Source: CAYUUW01 sp964448005 | GTDB lineage: Bacteria; Patescibacteriota; Gracilibacteria; UM-FILTER-43-11 | Assembly: GCA_964448005.1 (NCBI GenBank) | Contig: CAYUUW010000028.1 | Coordinates: forward strand, 1-17,869 | Length of the DNA: 17,869 nt | Reading direction: 5' to 3' | In this document: positions 7,801 to 12,820 of the stretch, piece after piece | How the letters are laid out: every line of letters begins with the position of its first letter | Numbering within the stretch: the stretch's first letter is position 1 | Program-made: the position numbers and the translations under genes | The notes under the pieces: generated by a model | Told to the model about the DNA's origin: nothing | The model's input: the letters and a program-made list of their open reading frames with translations, nothing else | The model's database searches: none

Positions 7801-8704
7801 CCCTCTGCTCTAGGGCCGGCCTCTGCGCTTCCACCTGTTTGGCCTCTCTCAGGTCTTCCCTCAGGCTCACTTTGGCTTTTCGGATGTCTGCAAGAATGGC
7901 CTGCGCGGCATAGGCGACCCTTTGGCTGAGGGCAGGCTGATGGGGGGCTTGGCCCACGTGGGCGGGCACCCAGGCCAGATCCGATGGGAAGCCATTGATC
8001 TTCTCTTCGATCTTGACGAATTGGGCATGCGGGCTTCCCAGGTCGTTGTTCGAAAAAAGGCTATGCTTCGGGCTCCATTCCTCCCGCAGGGCATCCATTC
8101 GGCTTTTCAGAAAGGCCTTGGCCTGGTCCAGCCTTTCGCGCTGGAGAACCTCCAGCGTATTGGCCAGCTTGGCAATGGCCCCCGTCCCTCCTGGGGCGAC
8201 CCAGCTGGGCTCATGCTTCTTCTCCAGCCCAATGGCTTTTCGCCTGTAGAGATCTTGATAATTCCCCTTGTTCATGGCGGCGAGTGCGCTCGGGCCGTAT
8301 TCCTCGTCCAGCTGCCAACCGGCTTCCAATCCAATCTCCATATCCATCCAGACGCCTGCCGTCTTGGAGCGGTTTTCTATCGCCTCGGTCTCCCTTTCCA
8401 GCTCTTGCAGGGTGCCAGGATCCATCCGCCGGATGACATCCTGCCTGGCCAGCAGGGCTCGCAGCTCCCAGTGGCTCACTTTGCCTGAGGCGATCTTTCC
8501 CAAAAAGAACTGGTCTCTTTGCGTGGCCTCCAGGGCCTCCTTCAGGTCTCTTTCGTACAGAATCTCGCCTCCGGGAGGCTCATTTTCCGGCGAGGCCGGT
8601 CCGCCCGAGGGTCCGGATCTGAGAAAGGCCAATCTCCGCTCCTGCAATCCAAAAAATCCTCTTCCATGGCTCATTTCCCAGTGCTTTGCCTTTCGCTGTT
8701 TCAT
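4814..8704 (-). CDS. Very large cytoplasmic protein of unknown function with HELGH motif
   Basis: 1296 residues with no signal peptide and no membrane helix. Residues 1-460 are charged and largely helical (runs such as ELERETEAIENRSK). A more globular part follows with VIHELGHVW at 515-523: HExxH is the zinc-binding pattern of gluzincin-type metallopeptidases, and a second HE (HELVAMGE, about 572-579) lies some 50 residues on and could supply a third ligand. An acidic, Ala-rich linker lies at about 645-680. The C-terminal 500 residues look folded and conserved (FCIADGTGDPEQILFYTLAG) but I recognise no family. ATG 8704 is chosen because a promoter lies just upstream; ATG at codon 11 is an alternative, and neither has a good Shine-Dalgarno. 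The gene is convergent with priA. Protease activity is a hypothesis from one motif. Confidence 0.85.
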   Translation of the reverse strand: MKQRKAKHWEMSHGRGFFGLQERRLAFLRSGPSGGPASPENEPPGGEILYERDLKEALEATQRDQFFLGKIASGKVSHWELRALLARQDVIRRMDPGTLQELERETEAIENRSKTAGVWMDMEIGLEAGWQLDEEYGPSALAAMNKGNYQDLYRRKAIGLEKKHEPSWVAPGGTGAIAKLANTLEVLQRERLDQAKAFLKSRMDALREEWSPKHSLFSNNDLGSPHAQFVKIEEKINGFPSDLAWVPAHVGQAPHQPALSQRVAYAAQAILADIRKAKVSLREDLREAKQVEAQRPALEQRARAVLEKYIQFLEGLDPATLIKIERAMEKAVQIDPEHQPELEQLRRTISMLNNPHRKGKRIAEYQKMMGEVGQMPPAELLREVQSLEHEASYFQNLATPKAIKKAIEEDFSPAGETAKMASISIQEVRNARSNQEVLQIIERNLGKEHVEIAGNFHNYPLKNHPLKPGEKGVDLGTFTTDEGGMVFYQRGNEWKVIIDRDLLDKIDTQGLKDQVIHELGHVWLENLPAAKKEGIVAQYTSHPKWPQIKEAFLGLGKKPPYGTVFDNEGIVHELVAMGEKDIGKGKVSQKKIEAESDARQKALYQLNNLIAGSPALDIDRMRQEMQGLDEEAIIRGYEPGVDLGDLEGEAEAAAEAPKGASDYEKNEGDIDSLAKRISEAGNSPLISMVEDGSGAVSALKAFNEETRAYNRSIKRHPENSSLSALMLEERLAFAKSKVEEIETALHQAAQNDSGASPFSLESILGRTHGLSFFGLIEGIKSATETYKRRQSRKLKEQGERGVAAVTGKSMIGEEAAANLLSLEDSEVGEWKKRYDNLDGWQLEEKLSSVANSLMKPNKDQLKAILRALADKGCLEWSHPDLLRAVNRIQGAVDLTPTPALLSNTDVLRSRLEKALGEAYDYAEFPDLDSKNERGYDSSKKSFMETHPENRKTLIGEMEKMIRRKRAGDTRVDGTKYDSILDFCIADGTGDPEQILFYTLAGVAAGVIPPKRISGVTQYAGKWPAADWIGSIDPKTQARFEELCLKHFPKSYGTGRPSHLGEIRRFYFSEVINSPGVVKKSLGASTAADFDQDWIRGITGAMDAEGIRNAFGTKGGQLMSKEGGKENHMVAVIQTLEESSLDFLRGKRPISDFARMIGNMAMTEGIFSGNAYSKEQRSRYGNTNKVPSTGKLGNHPKWTVSQYRNRILEFLGAVDPVFFGMLLDPSVGGDPFSQKAALDNLKNHLAQNYSELGTLIPGLTKLDDVFSRLGPIAELMVKKNPAAVKKAIASAAIGKIK

Positions 8705-8730
8705 GCTTAGGGTTAGCTTCCATTTATTCT

Positions 8731-8758
8731 AGCATAAAAAAGCTGATTTTGCAATCAA
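8731..8758 (-). promoter_or_regulatory. Probable promoter of the large HELGH gene
   Basis: Minus strand TTGATT (8758-8753), 16-base spacer, TATGCT (8736-8731). A small inverted repeat, TGATT-GCAA-AATCA, overlaps the -35 and might be an operator. It lies in the sufU to large-gene gap, which shows no clear terminator. Confidence 0.38.
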
Positions 8759-8813
8759 AAAGCCAGGCGGAAGGGGGGTCTGGCTCGTCCCCGGGGCGCG
8801 AAGGGGCTGCGGG

Positions 8814-9215
8814 TCAGATCCTGTATTCGGCCCACTCCTTTGCTTTCCCTCCCTCTTTGGTCAAAATTCCATTCTGCACGGCCAAAAGCGGCAGCAGCGC
8901 GCACTTGCTCCGTCGCAAGCCGATAGGAATTCCCAAGAGCTCCTGGATGTCCTTGAAATCCAAAGCCAGCGCCTCATCCCCCGTTATTCCCTCCAGGAGA
9001 TCGCCCAGCAGATCCGCTGCCGCCATGCTGATGGCGCAGCCCTGGCCGCTGAAGCTGTAAGCGCCAATTCTGCCGTCCTTCAGCCGGAGGCTGATTTCCA
9101 CGGCGTCCCCGCACGAATGGTTGGCCTCTTTGCGCTGAGCATCGCCTTCGCTGAACTTGTCCTTGTGAAGGGGGCTTTTGTAGCGGTCCAGGATGTTTTG
9201 GGCGTAGAGGTCCAT
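8814..9215 (-). CDS. sufU: Iron-sulfur cluster assembly sulfur-transfer protein SufU
   Basis: 133 residues of the IscU/SufU fold. In Gram-positive SUF systems SufU is a zinc protein that takes persulfide sulfur from SufS and hands it to SufBCD. The expected ligands are present: Cys35 and Asp37 in HSCGD, Cys60 in GQGCAIS, and Cys105 in RRSKCALLPL. The 18-21 residue insertion between the second and third Cys and the C-terminal KCALLPL segment favour SufU over IscU, as does the neighbouring SufS. It starts at ATG 9215, 49 bases after the sufS stop, and the gap is almost filled by a 32-bp palindrome. No Shine-Dalgarno is visible, so translation or expression may depend on the structured leader. 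Last gene of the suf cluster. Confidence 0.93.
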   Translation of the reverse strand: MDLYAQNILDRYKSPLHKDKFSEGDAQRKEANHSCGDAVEISLRLKDGRIGAYSFSGQGCAISMAAADLLGDLLEGITGDEALALDFKDIQELLGIPIGLRRSKCALLPLLAVQNGILTKEGGKAKEWAEYRI

Positions 9216-9225
9216 GTGTTTGGGT

Positions 9226-9257
9226 CTGTAGGGGCGCGATTAATCGCGCCCCTACAG
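9226..9257. repeat. 32-bp perfect palindrome between sufS and sufU
   Basis: The left half is CTGTAGGGGCGCGATT; the right half is its exact reverse complement. As RNA it would form a 16-bp hairpin (with a small loop) just ahead of the sufU start. Similar GTAGGGGCG...CGCCCCTAC palindromes occur as dispersed repeats in many bacterial genomes, so this is probably a repeat-family insertion. There is no U-run, so it is not a classic terminator. Confidence 0.85.
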
Positions 9258-9264
9258 GACAAGA

Positions 9265-10453
9265 TTAATTAAAATATCTGTAGATTTCTTCAAGCGCTGC
9301 AATTGCTTTGTCGATATCCTCCTTCTCATTGTAAATCCCCAAGCTGATCCTGGCGGTCGCCGGCAGAGTGAGGCTGTCCATCAGCACTTGGCAGCAGTGG
9401 TGGCCGGCGCGGATGCAGATGCCTTTTTGGCTGAGGCCCTCGGCGATGTCGTGAGGATGCACGCCTTGCATCGTGAGGCTGATGACTGGCCCTCGATTTT
9501 CAACTGCTCCCGGGCCGACGATTTGAATGAAAGGCAGGGTCTGGAGCTGCTTCAGGGCATATTCTCCCAACTCCCGTTCGTGTTGCTGAATTTTGTCCCA
9601 ACCGATGGATCCAAGATATCTTATGGCTGAGGCCAATCCGATTGCTCCAGCAATGTTTGGGGTGCCGGCTTCGAATTTTTGCGGGAGTCCGGCGGGAGTG
9701 AAATGGTCGGTGAAAACCTCCTGGATCATGTCGCCGCCGCCCAGGAAAGGGGGCATGGCTTGGAGCAGGTCTTGCTTGGCATAGAGCACGCCGATGCCTG
9801 TGGGCCCGTAGAGCTTGTGGCCGGAAAAAGCCAGAAAATCAACATCCAGCGCCTGAACGTCGATGGGGGAGTGGGCGGCCAGCTGGCAGGCGTCCACCAG
9901 CACCTTTGCCCCCGCCGCATGCGCGGCCTGGAGGATGGGCTTCAGGTCCGTCGCCGAACCCAGCACGTTGCTCATTCCGCTGCAGGCCACAAGTTTGGTT
10001 TTTTTGGTGATTNNNNNNNNNNAAAAGGACGCCCTGCTCAGGATCAATGTCGAGATACTCGACCACGATGCCCTTTCTCTCTTTCAGTTGGAGCCAGGGG
10101 ACGATATTGCTATGGTGCTCCAGCCGGCTCAGGAGAATTTCGTCGCCTGCCTTCAAAAAGGCTTCTCCCCAGCTTTTGGCAACCAGGTTGATGGATTCGG
10201 TGGCGTTGCGGGTGAAGATGATTTCGTGCGCATGCCGGGCATGAATGAAACCGGCTACGGCTTGACGGGCAGCCTGATAGGCCTGGCTGCTTTCCTCGCC
10301 TAAAAAATGCGCTCCGCGATTCACGTTGGCGTTGTGCTTTTCGTAGAACTCGCTCATGGCCGAAAGCACCGCTTTCGGCTTTTGGGCCGTGGCTGCGGAA
10401 TCGAGGTAGACGAGCTCGGGCCGGTGCTGGAAAATGGGGAAATCCTTTTTCAA
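9265..10453 (-). CDS. sufS: Cysteine desulfurase SufS, interrupted by assembly gap
   Basis: PLP-dependent group II cysteine desulfurase that removes sulfur from L-cysteine and passes it to SufU. N-terminal half: YLDSAATAQKP, NVNRGAHFLGEESS, FTRNATESINLVA, LEHHSNIVPW. C-terminal half: LVACSGMSNVLGSATDL, DACQLAAHSPIDVQ, the PLP lysine in SGHKLYGPTG, and the catalytic Cys in IRAGHHCCQVL. The halves lie in different frames on either side of the 10-N gap at 10013-10022, and about ten residues between DPEQGVL and ITKKTKL appear to be missing, so this is an assembly defect and not a pseudogene. The start codon is TTG at 10453 (TTG AAA AAG GAT). An in-frame stop lies six codons upstream, no ATG precedes it, and there is no Shine-Dalgarno; the upstream bases are a tandem repeat. 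Confidence 0.95.
10013..10022. other. Assembly gap (10 Ns) inside sufS, wrong length
   Basis: The sufS frame before and after these Ns differs, so the real gap is not 10 bases. Comparison with family layout suggests roughly 30 bases are missing. Confidence 0.92.
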
Positions 10454-10464
10454 ATTACGAATTG

Positions 10465-10490
10465 CGAGTTAAGAGTTTCGAGTTAAGAGT
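10465..10490. repeat. Tandem 12-bp repeat at the sufS start
   Basis: CGAGTTAAGAGT occurs at 10465-10476 and again at 10479-10490 (period 14), next to a related AATTACGAATTGCGAG stretch that reaches the TTG start of sufS. It resembles the simple AT-rich intergenic repeats seen at 15874-15962 and 16081-16190. Confidence 0.6.
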
Positions 10491-10724
10491 CGAAAGTTTT
10501 CATTCCAACCTTCTTCTGTCATTTGGACCGAAGCGGAGAAATCTCACTCATCTTGTATTTTAGCATGCCTTACATTTTGTATAAATTTTTTGTTCTTGAA
10601 TACTAATTTAGTTCATAAAATTTCTTTGAATTTCAGGAAGGGGACTGAATTTATGCATTCCTCCAAGAATTCTCTATAAAAAACCCCTCTAGATTTTTCT
10701 AGAAAAACCTCCGAATTGCCCAGC

Positions 10725-10856
10725 TTATCTTGTCCAGCCTAGTTTCACTGCAGAATAAAGGACCATGGAGAAAAACTGCAGTCCTGACCAGATTCCAATC
10801 GCTATCGTTCCACATCCTATGAGCCGATGTTTCGTTTTACCCTTTTTTTCGTTCAT
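10725..10856 (-). CDS. Possible 43-residue membrane peptide
   Basis: From ATG 10856: MNEKKGKTKHRLIGCG, then a hydrophobic stretch (TIAIGIWSGLQFFSMVLYSAV) and a basic end. This basic-then-single-helix layout suits a small membrane protein. There is no Shine-Dalgarno, and no promoter that I trust. It is the only candidate gene in the 10454-11017 gap between sufD and sufS, which otherwise holds AT-rich DNA, small hairpins (TCTAGA-TTTT-TCTAGA at 10688-10703) and a palindromic repeat. Could be chance. Confidence 0.25.
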   Translation of the reverse strand: MNEKKGKTKHRLIGCGTIAIGIWSGLQFFSMVLYSAVKLGWTR

Positions 10857-10896
10857 AATTTTTTTTGTTAAGCAATTGAGGAGCCTCTCCGCTTCG

Positions 10897-10940
10897 CCTG
10901 CCTGCGATTCGACTGAGCTCATCGAAGTCCGGTAGGCAGG
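10897..10940. repeat. REP-like imperfect palindrome
   Basis: Outer arms CCTGCCT (10897-10903) and AGGCAGG (10934-10940); inner arms TTCGA and TCGAA around a GAGCTC centre. Same family as the palindromes at 15691-15710, 16021-16052 and 16310-16339, all built on CCTGCC/GGCAGG arms. Confidence 0.7.
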
Positions 10941-11017
10941 GTCGAGGCCGCAAGGAGGTTGAGGCCTAGAAGGGGAAATTTTGTATAAAAAAATTATTCA
11001 TGATCAAAAAAATTAGT

Positions 11018-11836
11018 TCAAATTAACCCTTTTATCTTCTCATAAGGCTCGGGCAGATCCTTCAGCTCCTGTAGCCCTTTTTTCAGGAATCCTTCGATCA
11101 TCAGCCGCTTGGCCTCCTCCGCGCTGAGGCCCCGAGATTGGGCGTAGATCCACTGCTCCGGGTTCAGGTGCTGCACCGCAGCGCTATGACCGGCCTTCAC
11201 GTCGTTGGTGTCTACCTCCAGGCCGGGCAAGGCCTTCACTTCGGCTTTGGGGCTCAGGTTCAAGGCCTTCACCTCCAGATGCGTGTCCGTCCCACCTCCG
11301 TTTGCTCCAATGGCGATTTTTCCGTTCATCTCCAGCCGGCTTTCATTCAGCGCCACGCCTTGCAGGTGGGCCTTGCCGGAGCCGTTTCGTTCGTGGAAAC
11401 GGTGCTGGTAGCTTAGCAGCATGGTTTGCCTTTCCCGTCGTCTCGAGGTGATCCAGGTTTCGATGTGGGCTGCCCGCCCTTGTGCATTTTGCTCGGTTTG
11501 GCTGATGACGGATTGAGCGCCAAAGTGGAACAGGAAAAGCCTGACCTGCGCGCCTTCTGCCGCATGAGTCTGGCGATGCTCCCTCCATTGCTCAATGCGA
11601 CCTTCGCTTTGCAGGGCTACATAGCGGACTTGGCTGTGGGGTTCCGCTTTCAAATCCAGGGCGAAGTCTATTTTTGCTGTGCCAACACCTTCCCATCGCT
11701 CAATCAGATCCGCTCGGGCTCCCGCTCCCATCTCTATTCTTAGTTCGATTTTGCTTCCGTTCCGGCCTGTTCCCTCTATAGTAATCGGCTCGGAAATCCG
11801 GGCATCTTTGCCGATCTTCAGATAATACTGATCCAC
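11018..11836 (-). CDS. sufD: SufD-like scaffold subunit of the SufBCD complex
   Basis: 272 residues of the SufB/SufD beta-helix family. SufD pairs with SufB and binds SufC to build Fe-S clusters. The C-terminal signature is clear: LEVDTNDVKAGHSAAVQHLN followed by a region of SRGLSAEEAKRLMIEGFL type, equivalent to the conserved core of SufD and SufB. The order beside sufS and sufU and the shortness compared with SufB (which is separately present) make SufD the best call. It is shorter than the roughly 400 residues of well-studied SufDs and lacks most of the N-terminal helical domain. GTG 11836 is taken as start; GAGGGC precedes it but too closely for an ideal ribosome binding site. The frame stays open further upstream without a convincing start. 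Separated from sufB by a gene on the other strand. Confidence 0.88.
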   Translation of the reverse strand: MDQYYLKIGKDARISEPITIEGTGRNGSKIELRIEMGAGARADLIERWEGVGTAKIDFALDLKAEPHSQVRYVALQSEGRIEQWREHRQTHAAEGAQVRLFLFHFGAQSVISQTEQNAQGRAAHIETWITSRRRERQTMLLSYQHRFHERNGSGKAHLQGVALNESRLEMNGKIAIGANGGGTDTHLEVKALNLSPKAEVKALPGLEVDTNDVKAGHSAAVQHLNPEQWIYAQSRGLSAEEAKRLMIEGFLKKGLQELKDLPEPYEKIKGLI

Positions 11837-12029
11837 GCCCTCTTTTTGCTCATGCTGAATCTGGCAGTGCGGGGCATCTTGCGGTTTTATGCCGAAACGG
11901 AGAGGCGCCGAAGATGGAGAAGGGGAGTGGGCCAGGGGAGTTTTTTGGGTTTGGGGATAATCCTTTTTCTTTTGCCCACTCTACAGCAAAACCAAGCCTT
12001 GTAGCAGCTTTGAGGCCGGCGTGTTTCTA

Positions 12030-12058
12030 TTGACAATATAAATAATTAATTCTAAATT
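12030..12058 (+). promoter_or_regulatory. Strong promoter for the gene inserted in the suf cluster
   Basis: TTGACA (12030-12035), exactly 17 bases, TAAATT (12053-12058), in an AT-rich stretch. The start would be near 12065, leaving a leader of about 90 bases to ATG 12156. Confidence 0.6.
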
Positions 12059-12155
12059 AGCCTTACATTTGCCCCTTCGATCGTTTCAGAGCGATTCTGA
12101 GGGGATGGTCCTCTTAGCATCGGCTTTGGCGAAGGGCGGAAGGCAAGAAGCGAAA

Positions 12156-12626
12156 ATGACTGAAAACAACATCCATTGTTTTCCTGAATTGAGCGATGGA
12201 GCGAAAGAGCGTCTTCGGAAACTGGCGGGAAAAGATGGGGTGGTAGGAGTCTACCTCTTCCGGTCGGAATCCAGGGAGCCCGAAGGCTTCTCCAAGGAGT
12301 TTCGGACGGCCCATGCGATCCTGCGTCTGGAGCTTGCTGCCAAGGAAGGTAGCATGCTTGCCAATAAAAAGGACGGCTACGAGTCTGTTCGCGTGATCTT
12401 GGGCAAAAATCGCTCGCAGAAACAGGGGGAGATCTCCTACTTCATTCGCCCTTGTGGCCAAGACTGTTATCTGGTTATTGCCATCCTTCGGCGTCACGCC
12501 ATCAATAAGGATCTCACTCGCCTGATCCGCGCCATTCGGAAGCAGGCGAATCGAGCTTCGGTTTCTGTTGGGTCCCCTCACTCCCCTCGGCGGGATCCTT
12601 CTGAGCCAGTCGTCTCTCCAGCTTGA
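12156..12626 (+). CDS. Hypothetical soluble protein lying between sufB and sufD on the opposite strand
   Basis: 156 residues from ATG 12156 (MTENNIHCFPELSDGAKERL). It looks like a small alpha/beta protein: a helix, VVGVYLFRSE, then AILRLELAAK, a helix, ISYFIRPCGQDCYLVIAIL with a CxxxC pair, and a basic helix rich in Arg/Lys (LTRLIRAIRKQANR). No signal peptide or membrane helix. I do not recognise a family; the basic C-terminus could bind nucleic acid. The start was chosen from coding character; GGAAGGCAAGAAG upstream is a weak ribosome site, and an in-frame ATG at 12105 is an alternative. It has its own near-consensus promoter at 12030-12058 and interrupts an otherwise minus-strand suf locus, which suggests insertion or rearrangement. 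Confidence 0.7.
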   Translation: MTENNIHCFPELSDGAKERLRKLAGKDGVVGVYLFRSESREPEGFSKEFRTAHAILRLELAAKEGSMLANKKDGYESVRVILGKNRSQKQGEISYFIRPCGQDCYLVIAILRRHAINKDLTRLIRAIRKQANRASVSVGSPHSPRRDPSEPVVSPA

Positions 12627-12820
12627 GCCTGCCGAATGTCGTGCGCGTCTTCCAGGGTGTCCGGACCAATGCTCCGGCCCCTGGCCTATTTTCTTCCTCG
12701 GACTGCGGAGACGGGCTTTTTTGCGGAGCTCTAAAATCCGCAGCAATTCAGTCGCTGCAGTTTTGCTTCCCGGATATTATGAGCAAAAAATTTATTCATT
12801 AATCGGATCCGGCCTCATCT

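Noticed and set aside
9265..10453. sufS as a frameshifted pseudogene
   Set aside because: The frame change coincides exactly with the run of Ns, and both halves keep all catalytic motifs.
12722..12742. Terminator hairpin TGCGGA...TCCGCA after the 12156-12626 gene
   Set aside because: Six-base stem with a 9-base loop and no T-run following on either strand; too weak to call.
12114..12746. 210-codon minus-strand frame opposite the 12156-12626 gene
   Set aside because: Arg-rich translation without structure; the plus strand has the better protein-like sequence and a near-consensus promoter.
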